Of a stretch of DNA of 64,000 nucleotides, positions 61,901-64,000 are shown piece by piece. Each line of letters opens with the position of its first letter. Positions within the stretch are counted from its first letter, which is position 1. A program made the position numbers and the translations under genes. Location of the stretch: positions 12,859,273 to 12,923,272 of the forward strand of contig CM037467.1 of the NCBI GenBank assembly GCA_021014325.1. Reading direction: 5' to 3'. Under the pieces are notes generated by a model. It worked only from the letters and a program-made list of their open reading frames with translations. It did no database searches and was not told the DNA's origin. The DNA is from Plazaster borealis (taxonomy: Eukaryota; Echinodermata; Asteroidea; Forcipulatida; Labidiasteridae).

Positions 61901-64000
61901 GGGCAATTTTTCAGGCAACTTGGAGGCAACCACTTGCACTGTATGGACATGGAACACTTCGGCAGCATAATCAATCAATCATTCAATCAAAAGCCATTTA
62001 TAGAGCACCAAAATCAAAAGTTTGCTCTAAGGCGCTGAGGCACAGTTGAATGGTTAGTAAGCCTGCTGGAACAGGTGAGCTTTAAGGAGTGTCTTGAATG
62101 AGGTGAGGGAGCTGGCATTTCTGATATGTACTGGAAGCTTATTCCACATTTTGGGGCCATATACTGAGAATGATCTCTCTGCAAAAGTTGAATAGCGAGT
62201 TCTTGGCACAACAAAAAGGGCATATTTATACTATTTTCACTTGAACTTGTTCTGCTAACCATTTGCAGTTTGAGTTTATCTACCACACATTTGGGCGGCA
62301 GAAGTTTGGCCACATCACGGCTAACTTGGACCTCTTCCTTCGACGTTTTAACGAGGTGCAGTTCTGGGTGGTCTCAGAGCTCTGTTTAACAAACACCGTC
62401 AGCAAGAGAGTACAGTTACTGAGAAAGTTCATCAAGATCGCTGCATAGTAAGTGTCATAATTTGAGCTCTTGCCATTTTTAAGTTTATATTTTTCGGTGT
62501 TGTGTCCGGGGGAGGTGGGTGGGGGAAAGTTTAGCAAATATGAAGAAAAAAAAATGTGTTGATGGAATCCTTAAAGGGATTTTATACGTTTGGTAATTGG
62601 AACCCACTGTTTCAATCCTGTATAGTTGCAGATATATACCTTAAAACTAACCTGTGAAAAATTTCATTTCAAAAGGTGGTAGCGTTTCTGAGATTTTGCA
62701 AAAATTCTGGAGCGGTTATGTCCACGCAGGAAGAATAATCTACAATTGGAATACACAATCTGAGAAACATTACTGTCAGTAACACTTCTCAGATTCAAAT
62801 TTTTGGGGATAAAAAGTGATATCTTTTTCCATAACCGCAGCACTTCTAAGTGAAAAGTTTCACAAAATGCATTACTATCCAAAGCTGTACTTCTTACCAA
62901 GTAAGGGTTTTTTTTGCAATCAATTTTCAGAGTCATTACCAAACATATACAGACCCTTTAAATCAGAATATTAATATTCCGACTTTTCTTTCAGTTGTAA
63001 GGAGTACCAGAATATGAACTCTTTCTTTGCGATTGTGATGGGGTTAAGTAATATTGCCGTCTGTCGTCTCACACAAACTTGGGAGGTAAGTTTCTTTCAA
63101 GATTAACACTTGGTTTTGAGAAAGCCTGACAAGTCATTTTGGATTGTTAATTGTGGATACATGAGTGAATTCTCTTTCAACATGGTTCCAGTCATCATGT
63201 ATTGTTCAGTTGATGAAGAGGTTATTTAATTGATCTCTAATTATCTTTTGTTCAAAGAAACTACCCAGCCGTTTCAAGAAGACGTACGCGGAGTTCGAGG
63301 CAACGATGGATCCGTCTCGTAATCATCGTGTCTATCGTCTGTCAGTCTCTAAGATGCAGCCTCCGATGATTCCATTCATGCCTCTAGCCATCAAGGACAT
63401 GACCTTCACCCATGAGGGGAATAAGACGTACTTCGATGGCCTGGTCAACTTTGAGAAGATGGTAAGGGCGGTCGAGTTGGCGTAGTGGTTTCTTTCCTCG
63501 CCTTTCACCTCTAGGAACCGGGTTCGAACCCTGCCGGGGGGCACATTGTGGATTGGGTTTTCAGTCCCTACCTGATAGCGTGGGTTTTCCCTGGAGTAGT
63601 TCTCTGGGGTTCTATCTCCTCTAACATCTATAACTGAAACTCCTTCCTTGTCTTCTTTCCAAGGGGTTCTTCTGAGAATTCTAGGTTTCACAACCAGAAT
63701 TAATAAAATGAAATAAAAAGCCAATAGCAGCCATCTTGGGGTTTTATTGTACACGTTGCTATGAAGTTGGACTGAGGCTTGGGCCTTTGGCAACGGCTGT
63801 GGCTAGATGTTAATGAAGTGGTCATTAACTCCCTGCCCTGTCATCTATTGTTTAAGTTTGGCTAAATTTGTTGTTTGTCTTTCTTTTACCAGCACATGAT
63901 AGCATCAACGATTCGTACTATCAAGTACTGTCGCAGTGAGCCCTTTACTGCAGACCCTCCACCTCCCGTTAAAAACATCAGTGAGATACGCAACTATGTC
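4836..64000 (+). CDS. RAPGEF4: RAPGEF4/EPAC2-like cAMP-activated Rap guanine nucleotide exchange factor (22 exons, partial both ends)
   Basis: This split gene encodes a cAMP sensor that exchanges GDP for GTP on Rap1/Rap2 at membranes. Residues are numbered here from the first whole codon in the window. The order is CNB-A (about 10-128), linker, DEP (about 205-300), CNB-B (about 345-484), REM (about 502-605), basic linker, RA-like (about 676-756) and CDC25 catalytic domain (about 760-992). Diagnostic motifs are FGES plus PRHA in CNB-A, FGKLAL plus PRAA in CNB-B, the EPAC-typical VLVLE at 479-483, and [15 protein letters not shown] and PSRNHR in the catalytic part. All 21 introns keep phase. 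Twenty are GT-AG and one is AT-AC. The 992 codons nearly fill the usual length of about 1,010. The start codon exon lies to the left and the stop to the right. RAPGEF3 is excluded by the N-terminal CNB-A. Orthology rests on recalled vertebrate sequence, not on a database search. Confidence 0.96.
5107..5357. repeat. interspersed repeat, family M copy 1
   Basis: gtatagcgccccacaaagat and a ttttgaaaagctggagtgtg-type segment recall a repeat seen in pieces at 24628-25070 and 61973-62215. I cannot name the class; it may be a LINE or SINE tail. Confidence 0.5.
5381..5549. repeat. family H copy 2
   Basis: Same start, internal gggtgtccaaa repeats and end (cacccctgtggcta). Confidence 0.82.
6064..6249. 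mobile_element. foldback MITE, family E copy 2
   Basis: Its ends are gggcccaattttatagagct and agctctatgaaatagggccc; a clean copy. Confidence 0.85.
6579..6979. mobile_element. TTAA element, family C copy 1
   Basis: About 400 bases from ttaaaggtagagtcat to gaccctacctttaa. The interior (gctgcagtcagagatgcggttggtacc) differs from families A and B. Confidence 0.8.
6976..7349. mobile_element. TTAA MITE, family A copy 2
   Basis: Near full-length copy with terminal TTAAAGGCACTGTACACG and complementary end. It shares its left TTAA with the family C element at 6579-6979. Confidence 0.87.
8437..8606. repeat. family H copy 3
   Basis: Same start (aaggttttagccagggtt) and end (cacccctctggcta). Confidence 0.82.
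9243..9670. mobile_element. family C copy 2, truncated
   Basis: It contains cagagatgcggttagttcc and the shared aaatcagcattacgtt segment. It has a short palindrome, gtcgcctgcaggcgac, and lacks a clear right TTAA. Confidence 0.75.
10258..10548. mobile_element. two family E pieces joined by a short palindrome
   Basis: The tail of one copy meets a second, fuller copy at 10351-10548. A nearly perfect palindrome (accagggccctacatatatg and its complement) joins them. Confidence 0.75.
11020..11415. repeat. interspersed repeat, family Q copy 1
   Basis: It runs agctgccaacatttgcatct through cagggagatttt blocks to agggagagttagcagctc. An inverted shorter copy lies at 60440-60645. Confidence 0.65.
11571..12073. 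repeat. family O copy 2
   Basis: It runs ttaaagaggggctccaagg to ggatccactctttaaag. TTAA at both ends suggests it belongs with the TTAA elements. Confidence 0.8.
12441..12844. mobile_element. TTAA MITE, family B copy 1
   Basis: About 400 bases. The ends resemble family A (tatacgtttggtaat), but the interior is different, with tcttcctg..ggacataaccgctccag and tctcagattgtgtattcc blocks. Copies 2-7 are listed below. Confidence 0.85.
12970..13105. mobile_element. family E copy, partial
   Basis: It begins aggacccatttttatagagc and ends in the tttcctgctaatttttg core. The right half is missing. Confidence 0.7.
13199..13370 (+). mobile_element. tRNA-derived SINE, family I copy 2 (deleted head)
   Basis: It has the ggcttctgactggcacccc body and the B-box side (caggttcaaatcccgctcc) but lacks the A box. 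Confidence 0.75.
13540..14330 (+). repeat. compound tandem repeat with (CA)n
   Basis: Two copies of a unit of about 145 bases (gttttagccataatgacctt) occupy 13548-13860. CA-rich DNA follows, then two almost identical copies of a 145-base unit (gtgtaaacaccggcaatcgt to cacggtttgaatgtgga) at 13944-14081 and 14101-14239. The block ends in a small GC-rich inverted motif (gccccttcggc..gcggggc) near 14290. Confidence 0.85.
15771..16158. mobile_element. TTAA MITE, family B copy 2
   Basis: A diverged copy in the opposite orientation (ctggagcagttatgtcc..gcaggaagaataatc). The right TTAA is degraded. Confidence 0.8.
16743..17085 (+). mobile_element. tRNA-headed SINE, family J, + copy of inverted pair
   Basis: The tRNA-like head (gaccgagcagttaagtgctg, gggtccgaatcccgg) is followed by a body (tgtgtccttgagcaagacac) and a (ATT)n tail near 17070. 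Confidence 0.85.
17148..17519 (-). mobile_element. tRNA-headed SINE, family J, - copy of inverted pair
   Basis: Reverse complement of the element at 16743, tail to tail, about 65 bases apart: gtcttgctcaaggacacaag and tgaccgggattcgaaccc are visible. Confidence 0.85.
17728..18066 (+). mobile_element. tRNA-derived SINE, family I copy 3, interrupted
   Basis: tagctcagttggtagagcg and ggttcaattcctgctc are present. About 160 bases, including a C homopolymer near 17800, interrupt the element ahead of the tRNA head. Confidence 0.75.
19465..19540 (-). repeat. family N fragment
   Basis: gctagcttgtgcatggggag is the reverse complement of the family N left end. Confidence 0.65.
19984..20100. mobile_element. 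family E copy, partial
   Basis: It begins gggcccaattttcataaagc; the right half is lost after the ggccggtaac core. Confidence 0.7.
20648..20742 (+). CDS. RAPGEF4: EPAC2-like exon 2: CNB-A beta barrel
   Basis: It encodes residues 48-79, including [20 protein letters not shown], the first strands of the CNB-A beta barrel. The acceptor is ttgcag and the donor gtaatc. It enters with one base carried over and leaves in phase 0. The loop after the strand (CDREIGNTK) is variable relative to vertebrates. Confidence 0.97.
20821..21004. mobile_element. family E copy, 80 bases after exon 2
   Basis: A diverged copy from tggcccagttttagagagct to catctgaaataggacc, close to the exon 2 donor. Confidence 0.7.
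21185..21400. repeat. family P copy 2, inverted
   Basis: tgtggaccaaatttacgtgatgc and ccctcatgctgtcaaagt mirror the copy at 3648. Confidence 0.6.
21740..21886 (+). CDS. RAPGEF4: EPAC2-like exon 3: CNB-A phosphate-binding cassette
   Basis: It encodes residues 80-128. The phosphate-binding cassette is intact: FGES at 93-96 and SPRHA at 101-105, with the arginine that contacts the cyclic phosphate and the glutamate that usually contacts the ribose. The exon is 49 whole codons, phase 0 on both sides, with acceptor ctctaccag and donor gtaaga. It ends KDFKMIWE, the helix leaving the domain. Confidence 0.97.
22108..22273. mobile_element. large palindrome (foldback element)
   Basis: The arms are about 80 bases with a 4-base loop near 22190. 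Both contain the matching block cctcccaac..agtctatcctacg or its complement, with only a few mismatches. It lies about 220 bases after exon 3 and 500 bases before the candidate alternative first exon. The transposon family is unknown to me. Confidence 0.85.
22782..22994 (+). CDS. candidate alternative first exon (isoform lacking CNB-A)
   Basis: From an ATG at 22782 there are 71 codons without a stop, ending exactly at a strong donor (gag|gtaagc). The donor is phase 0, the phase required to join exon 4. The frame is open back to about 22711, but no good acceptor is obvious, which fits a first exon with its own promoter. The peptide starts [11 protein letters not shown], has a basic stretch ([14 protein letters not shown]), and ends in an acidic/lysine segment (DVEEKKE). 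I recognise no domain. Mammalian RAPGEF4 makes a similar isoform (Epac2B) from an internal promoter after the CNB-A exons; that this is the equivalent is inference. A chance open frame remains possible. Confidence 0.5.
23616..24010. mobile_element. TTAA MITE, family B copy 3
   Basis: It starts ttaaagggattgtatac and has the ctggagcggttaatgtcc block. The right end is lost next to a family A copy. Confidence 0.83.
24056..24431. mobile_element. TTAA MITE, family A copy 3
   Basis: The body matches family A; the right end has decayed to gtgcctataa. It starts about 45 bases after a family B copy. Confidence 0.82.
24628..25070. repeat. family M copy 2
   Basis: It has cttgtatagcgcatatcaca, then aaatgtgttttgagcatttt and a gggaagactatttcataatt segment, parallel to the order in 5107-5357. 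Confidence 0.5.
25119..25574. mobile_element. family C copy 3, opposite orientation
   Basis: It contains ggtaccaaccgcatctctgg, the complement of the family C block, and ends gaccctacctttaa. Confidence 0.77.
27415..27757. mobile_element. TTAA element, family D copy 1
   Basis: It starts ttaaaggtattgtacact and ends gtacagggcctttaa. The interior carries acgagaaaatagtgaaaag, shared with 46901-47265. Confidence 0.8.
27765..27910. mobile_element. short foldback repeat, family G
   Basis: It runs gggctcgatttcacaaagat to ctttgggaaatcgagcc, with agatcttagattgatcttaa inside. The second copy is inside intron 12 (58603-58752). Confidence 0.8.
29135..29430. repeat. family N copy 2
   Basis: It has tgtgccgatactcgcaaatt, aaccatatagaatgctcaag and ttggatccaaaatgcccca. 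Unlike copy 1 it has a single version of the internal 70-base unit. Confidence 0.75.
29785..29950 (+). repeat. degenerate AT-rich tandem repeat
   Basis: Units resembling aataaaagcaaa-atc-tt-at repeat every 25-30 bases. Confidence 0.6.
30526..30880. mobile_element. TTAA MITE, family B copy 4
   Basis: It shows the standard interior (gcgtggacataactgctcc) in the same orientation as copy 1. The right end has mutated. Confidence 0.82.
31231..31302 (+). mobile_element. tRNA-like SINE head
   Basis: cgtggtccagtggttagac and gtgggttcgaatcc are good A and B boxes with a tRNA-like middle. The first and last seven bases do not pair and there is no terminator, so a SINE head is likelier than a functional tRNA. 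Confidence 0.6.
32048..32180 (+). repeat. direct duplication, copy 1
   Basis: About 132 bases (tttccaatcaatcttagctc to tcatagccgatca) recur at 32407-32538 with very few differences. It is not an element I recognise. Confidence 0.9.
32407..32538 (+). repeat. direct duplication, copy 2
   Basis: Second copy, 359 bases downstream and in the same orientation. Confidence 0.9.
33679..33915. mobile_element. foldback element in intron 3
   Basis: An outer arm with tcatgatcatagcaggc and a neighbouring tgtacatggaat is mirrored by attccatgtaca and gcctgccatgatcatgatga. Arms are about 85 imperfect bases with a central spacer. It resembles a palindromic MITE ending in aaagg/ccttt. Confidence 0.75.
35026..35233. 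repeat. family N fragment, rearranged
   Basis: It carries agggttctccctcgg and, at the other end, agcttgttcatggggagac, diverged pieces of the same family. Confidence 0.5.
35390..35468 (+). CDS. RAPGEF4: EPAC2-like exon 4: helix and linker after CNB-A
   Basis: It encodes residues 129-154 plus one base. [15 protein letters not shown] corresponds to the vertebrate segment that follows CNB-A. The acceptor is tttgcag and the donor gtgagt. It is phase 0 at entry, so both exon 3 and the candidate alternative exon at 22782 can join it. Confidence 0.92.
35883..35928. repeat. short GC-rich hairpin in intron 4
   Basis: A 20-base arm starting gcgccttgaagaagg pairs, with one mismatch, with tacgcccttcttccaggcgc across a 6-base loop. 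It is unlike the AT-rich sequence around it. Confidence 0.85.
36187..36260 (+). CDS. RAPGEF4: EPAC2-like exon 5: variable linker
   Basis: It gives residues 155-179 (starting [11 protein letters not shown]) in the poorly conserved linker between CNB-A and DEP. It is assigned from strong splice sites (tgtttcag acceptor, gtaaag donor), an open frame, and exact phase match on both sides. Similarity to vertebrate EPAC2 is weak here. Confidence 0.85.
37915..37940 (+). repeat. (TTA)n microsatellite
   Basis: A run of tta trinucleotides in intron 5. Confidence 0.85.
39326..39388 (+). CDS. RAPGEF4: EPAC2-like exon 6: variable linker
   Basis: These are twenty-one whole codons (180-200, ending HPALPIVK), with acceptor tttctag and donor gtaagc. 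It is phase 0 on both sides, so it could be skipped without shifting the frame. The assignment rests on splice signals, phase and order rather than strong similarity. Confidence 0.82.
40820..41260 (+). repeat. tandem repeat of about 190 bp (2.3 copies)
   Basis: tgttatttcccgtttcactc begins the unit at 40820, recurs at 41009, and starts a truncated third copy near 41190. The internal aatacttgaaactgacara and ccatcctaaatttgatc blocks repeat. Confidence 0.85.
42436..42670 (+). CDS. RAPGEF4: EPAC2-like exon 7: DEP domain, first part
   Basis: It encodes residues 201-278: [10 protein letters not shown], then the DEP core [23 protein letters not shown] and [21 protein letters not shown] directs EPAC to membranes through phosphatidic acid. 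The acceptor is cacaccag with a short pyrimidine tract; the donor is gtaagc. Another long open frame overlaps this exon, but only this frame gives DEP. Confidence 0.97.
43233..43416 (+). CDS. RAPGEF4: EPAC2-like exon 8: DEP domain end and acidic linker
   Basis: It encodes residues 279-339 plus two bases. [14 protein letters not shown] closes the DEP domain. An acidic helix (EKKEAEDEF) and [13 protein letters not shown] follow, leading to CNB-B. The acceptor is ctctttttaaag, ending AAG rather than the commoner CAG. The donor is gtaagt. Confidence 0.96.
45691..46072. promoter_or_regulatory. CCAAT-box-rich block with 30-bp tandem repeat
   Basis: CCAAT or its complement occurs about a dozen times in 380 bases. 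Three 30-base units (45717, 45747, 45777) each hold accaatcacag. This is an NF-Y type motif cluster; no promoter activity is shown. Confidence 0.4.
46901..47265. mobile_element. TTAA element, family D copy 2
   Basis: It starts ttaaaggaacattacag and ends ctgtaacgttcctttaa, a clear terminal inversion, with the shared acgagaaaatagtgaaaa block. Confidence 0.82.
47372..47786. mobile_element. TTAA element, family D copy 3
   Basis: It runs ttaaaagtgttatacagg to cctgtatagtacctttaa, with gtgttcatgttttgtgtgat inside. It is related to the copy at 53074. Confidence 0.8.
48301..48457 (-). mobile_element. tRNA-derived SINE, family I copy 4
   Basis: On the - strand, gatagctcagttggtagagc and ggttcaaatcccactc are intact, followed by the shared gttgaacaaagaaaaattg-type tail. 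Confidence 0.83.
50134..50275. mobile_element. foldback element with GGCTAC-repeat ends
   Basis: Terminal inverted repeats begin gctgtgttcgaattgg and end with its complement ccaattcggatacagc. Inside are runs of ctacgg and its complement cgtagc. Confidence 0.8.
50738..50934. mobile_element. family E copy in intron 8
   Basis: It runs aacttcatagagctgcttaa to gcagctctaggatattgggc, with the usual core. Confidence 0.78.
51358..51750. mobile_element. TTAA MITE, family B copy 5
   Basis: Intact copy with TTAA at both ends; a good reference for the family. Confidence 0.88.
52619..52764 (+). CDS. RAPGEF4: EPAC2-like exon 9: start of CNB-B
   Basis: It encodes residues 340-388: [18 protein letters not shown], then [10 protein letters not shown], nearly identical to vertebrate EPAC2. 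It is preceded by a 9.2-kb intron, acceptor catgtag, and followed by donor gtaagt. An in-frame ATG at 52624 makes it a theoretical start for short isoforms, but no promoter is visible. Confidence 0.97.
53074..53422. mobile_element. TTAA element, family D copy 4
   Basis: It runs ttaaaggattggtagagc to ctgtataatacctttaa. Its right TTAA is also the left TTAA of the family A copy at 53419. Confidence 0.8.
53419..53838. mobile_element. TTAA MITE, family A copy 4, with internal minisatellite
   Basis: The centre of this copy is replaced by four 18-base units (53592 onward). It ends about 40 bases before exon 10, so it forms part of that acceptor's upstream region, and it shares its left TTAA with a family D element. 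Confidence 0.82.
53592..53663 (+). repeat. 18-bp minisatellite
   Basis: The unit atgcctgagaaaagctac starts at 53592, 53610, 53628 and 53646; the last unit runs into an inverted gaagcctttctcag. Confidence 0.9.
53877..54100 (+). CDS. RAPGEF4: EPAC2-like exon 10: CNB-B core
   Basis: It encodes residues 389-463 and contains the regulatory cAMP pocket: [20 protein letters not shown], then FGKLAL at 426-431 and SPRAAS at 435-440. Lysine 428 stands where protein kinase A has glutamate, an EPAC signature. The acceptor is tttttcag. The donor is agg|gttggt, a weak match after the invariant GT. Confidence 0.97.
54280..54392 (+). CDS. RAPGEF4: EPAC2-like exon 11: CNB-B lid and hinge
   Basis: It encodes residues 464-500 plus two bases. 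[15 protein letters not shown] is followed by VLVLE, the EPAC lid motif that locks the regulatory half against the catalytic half. A polar, variable linker ([13 protein letters not shown]) follows. The acceptor is gtctgcag and the donor gtaagc. Confidence 0.97.
54518..54702 (-). mobile_element. tRNA-derived SINE, family I copy 5
   Basis: It has a diverged A box (aaagctcaatttgtagagc) and an intact B box (caggttcaaatcctgctt) on the - strand. Confidence 0.8.
56386..56439 (+). CDS. candidate cassette exon in intron 11 (low confidence)
   Basis: A long pyrimidine tract (ctctctctctcaag) precedes 54 bases that end at a strong donor (gtaaga). A second acceptor (tgtcag) would shorten it to 42 bases, 56398-56439. 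Both lengths are multiples of three, and the phase needed between exons 11 and 12 gives an open frame with no stop. Inclusion would add 18 or 14 residues, two of them cysteines, to the CNB-B/REM linker. There is no similarity support, so this may be chance. Confidence 0.25.
56953..57325. mobile_element. TTAA MITE, family A copy 5
   Basis: Full-length copy with the central aacttcttgcaagaagtttt palindrome. The left TTAA has mutated to TCAA. Confidence 0.85.
57930..58038. mobile_element. family F copy 2
   Basis: It begins agggtccaatttgatggc and ends gccgtgaaattggtatcc. Confidence 0.75.
58354..58515 (+). CDS. RAPGEF4: EPAC2-like exon 12: REM domain, first part
   Basis: It encodes residues 501-554 plus two bases. 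[18 protein letters not shown], then [12 protein letters not shown], match the Ras exchanger motif, about three residues shorter than vertebrate in the middle. The acceptor is tctggcag. There is no GT donor: the exon stops before ATATCCTTTC, a minor-spliceosome AT-AC 5' site. Reading on without splicing meets a stop at once. Confidence 0.95.
58603..58752. mobile_element. family G copy inside the U12 intron
   Basis: It runs ggcctccatttcacagaggg to tttgaaatcaagccctg; a diverged copy of the element at 27765. Confidence 0.77.
58908..58916 (+). promoter_or_regulatory. U12 branch-point sequence
   Basis: The sequence TTCCTTAAT is a near-consensus U12 branch site, at the short distance from the 3' splice site that minor introns require. 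There is no pyrimidine tract after it, also typical of U12 introns. Confidence 0.88.
58927..59077 (+). CDS. RAPGEF4: EPAC2-like exon 13: REM domain, second part
   Basis: It encodes residues 555-605. It begins [20 protein letters not shown] after the split histidine and continues [11 protein letters not shown], then ends SFVE. The exon starts after an AC dinucleotide (AT-AC intron) and ends at a normal gtacct donor. Using the ordinary AG ten bases further in would delete the conserved YHA and break the match. Confidence 0.95.
59101..59520 (+). repeat. (TCAA)n-type microsatellite in intron 13
   Basis: Long imperfect runs of tcaa/atca, interrupted by the exon-13 fragment copy at 59199-59283. 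The cluster has mixed tetramers (tcag, tcaa, taat), showing age and slippage. Confidence 0.9.
59199..59283 (+). repeat. duplicated copy of the 3' end of exon 13 with its donor site
   Basis: About 85 bases repeat 59021-59102, covering the last 57 bases of exon 13, the gtacct donor and the start of intron 13. The copy has a few insertions and substitutions that break the exon frame. Both copies run into TCAA-type microsatellite, which probably mediated the duplication. Confidence 0.9.
59616..59753 (+). CDS. RAPGEF4: EPAC2-like exon 14: end of REM, helical linker
   Basis: These are forty-six whole codons (606-651): [20 protein letters not shown], then a charged helix ([14 protein letters not shown]) in the place of the vertebrate coiled linker. 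The acceptor is ttctccag and the donor gtaacc. It is phase 0 on both sides. Confidence 0.93.
59956..60025 (+). CDS. RAPGEF4: EPAC2-like exon 15: basic linker
   Basis: It encodes residues 652-674 plus one base: [11 protein letters not shown] followed by [12 protein letters not shown]. The basic RRRPI corresponds to the vertebrate KRQPIRGSDE just before the RA domain. The acceptor is cctttag and the donor gtaaga. Confidence 0.92.
60051..60368. mobile_element. TTAA MITE, family B copy 6
   Basis: Copy with an internal deletion, 26 bases after the donor of exon 15. TTAA is present at both ends. Confidence 0.85.
60440..60645. repeat. family Q copy 2, inverted, before exon 16
   Basis: gagctgccaattctcc and aatctccctgattgtgg are the complement of family Q. 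This explains the long open frame that reads into exon 16. Confidence 0.65.
60690..60836 (+). CDS. RAPGEF4: EPAC2-like exon 16: RA domain, first part
   Basis: It encodes residues 675-723. [20 protein letters not shown] is the first ubiquitin-fold hairpin of the Ras-association domain, which in EPAC2 binds Ras-GTP and recruits the protein to the plasma membrane. The acceptor is gtttcag and the donor gtaagt. The frame is open far upstream, but that stretch is repeat sequence. Confidence 0.96.
60930..61053. mobile_element. family F copy 3
   Basis: It begins agggtccgatttcatggc and ends gccatgaaattggaccct. It lies in intron 16, about 80 bases before exon 17. Confidence 0.8.
61132..61229 (+). CDS. 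RAPGEF4: EPAC2-like exon 17: RA domain, second part
   Basis: It encodes residues 724-756: [20 protein letters not shown], then [12 protein letters not shown], completing the RA fold. The acceptor is cctgtacag and the donor gtaagg. It ends in phase 0. Confidence 0.96.
61371..61440 (+). repeat. CTGAC pentamer microsatellite in intron 17
   Basis: About a dozen copies of ctgac in tandem, with aagac and ctcac interruptions. Confidence 0.92.
61503..61664. mobile_element. near-perfect foldback MITE with TA flanks
   Basis: The two halves are almost complete reverse complements with virtually no loop, about 80 bases per arm. The ends are CACTGCTAAAAATGGTATTC and its complement, flanked by TA on both sides. 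That fits a non-autonomous Tc1/mariner-type element. It lies in intron 17. Confidence 0.85.
61696..61821 (+). CDS. RAPGEF4: EPAC2-like exon 18: start of CDC25 catalytic domain
   Basis: These are forty-two whole codons (757-798). TPIPEQEGL leads into [20 protein letters not shown] and FNCVHE, the first helices of the RasGEF domain. The acceptor is gcttctag and the donor gtgagt. Confidence 0.97.
61973..62215. repeat. family M copy 3, in intron 18
   Basis: The same layout appears in diverged form: agccatttatagagcacc, ggtgagctttaaggagtgtc, gcttattccacattttggg. Confidence 0.5.
62269..62447 (+). CDS. RAPGEF4: EPAC2-like exon 19: catalytic domain
   Basis: It encodes residues 799-857 plus two bases: [10 protein letters not shown], then [19 protein letters not shown] and [15 protein letters not shown]. 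The LFLRRFNE and FW/KRV blocks are conserved core helices of CDC25 domains. The acceptor is atttgcag and the donor gtaagt. Confidence 0.97.
62571..62961. mobile_element. TTAA MITE, family B copy 7
   Basis: Nearly intact copy that ends 33 bases before exon 20, so it overlaps the region where that intron's branch point should lie. Confidence 0.86.
62995..63085 (+). CDS. RAPGEF4: EPAC2-like exon 20: catalytic core
   Basis: It encodes residues 858-888: [20 protein letters not shown], then [11 protein letters not shown]. The [10 protein letters not shown]..VxRL..TW signature is the most conserved block of Ras-family exchangers, next to the helical hairpin that opens the GTPase nucleotide pocket. 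The acceptor is tctttcag and the donor gtaagt. Confidence 0.97.
63258..63461 (+). CDS. RAPGEF4: EPAC2-like exon 21: catalytic domain, helical hairpin
   Basis: These are sixty-eight codons (889-956): [27 protein letters not shown], then [20 protein letters not shown] and LVNFEKM. The PPxIPFxxxxxKDxxFxHEGN block is typical of EPAC and other RasGEFs. The acceptor is ttcaaag (AAG); the donor is gtaagg. Confidence 0.97.
63463..63720 (+). mobile_element. tRNA-derived SINE in intron 21
   Basis: It has an A-box-like gagttggcgtagtggtttc and a B box (gggttcgaaccctgcc), then a long body ending in aataaaatgaaataaaaagc. It starts within a few bases of the exon 21 donor. Confidence 0.78.
63893..64000 (+). 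CDS. RAPGEF4: EPAC2-like exon 22: catalytic C-terminal helix, cut by window edge
   Basis: It encodes residues 957-992, [18 protein letters not shown] and on to ISEIRNYV, aligned to the vertebrate segment about 20 residues from the C-terminus. The acceptor is tttaccag. The window ends inside the exon with the frame open, so the stop codon is outside. Confidence 0.95.

Noticed and set aside
63332..63793. 153-codon antisense open frame
   Set aside because: It is antisense to exon 21 and a SINE, with no recognisable domain.
4836..64000. Assignment as RAPGEF3/EPAC1
   Set aside because: EPAC1 has a single cyclic-nucleotide domain after DEP; here a full CNB-A precedes DEP.

Overview
The window is a piece of animal nuclear DNA. 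It holds most of one split gene on the + strand: a RAPGEF4/EPAC2-type cAMP-regulated exchange factor for Rap GTPases. Twenty-two coding exons between 4836 and the right edge join, with every phase matching, into 992 codons. Vertebrate EPAC2 is about 1,010 residues, so only about 20 residues are missing at each end. The first coding exon lies left of the window and the last codons lie right of it.

Domain order is CNB-A (exons 1-3), linker (4-6), DEP (7-8), CNB-B (9-11), REM/RasGEF-N (12-14), basic linker (15), Ras-association-like (16-17), and CDC25-homology catalytic domain (18-22). The N-terminal second cAMP domain makes it EPAC2-like rather than EPAC1-like. cAMP binding to CNB-B should release the catalytic half to load Rap1/Rap2 with GTP. 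The exons are about half GC; the introns are long, AT-rich and full of short mobile elements.

The organism is probably an echinoderm, with a sea star my best guess. I base this on the invertebrate-diverged EPAC2 sequence, long introns, and abundant TTAA-flanked palindromic MITEs plus tRNA-derived SINEs that I recall from echinoderm genomes. That recollection is unchecked.

Layout: 1-4835 is upstream intron or 5' flank, mostly repeats. Exons 1-3 lie between 4836 and 21886, with a 15.7-kb intron after exon 1. Intron 3 spans 21887-35389 and contains a convincing alternative first exon at 22782-22994. Exons 4-8 lie between 35390 and 43416, followed by a 9.2-kb intron. Exons 9-22 are more compact, from 52619 to 64000.

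The points most worth a second look are: (1) intron 12, which looks like a minor-spliceosome AT-AC intron; (2) the phase-compatible alternative first exon that would give a protein without CNB-A; (3) a duplicated 3' exon end and donor site inside intron 13; (4) a possible 54/42-bp cassette exon in intron 11; and (5) several foldback elements and inverted SINE pairs inside introns. I saw no bacterial-type system, CRISPR array, rRNA, or second recognisable protein-coding gene.
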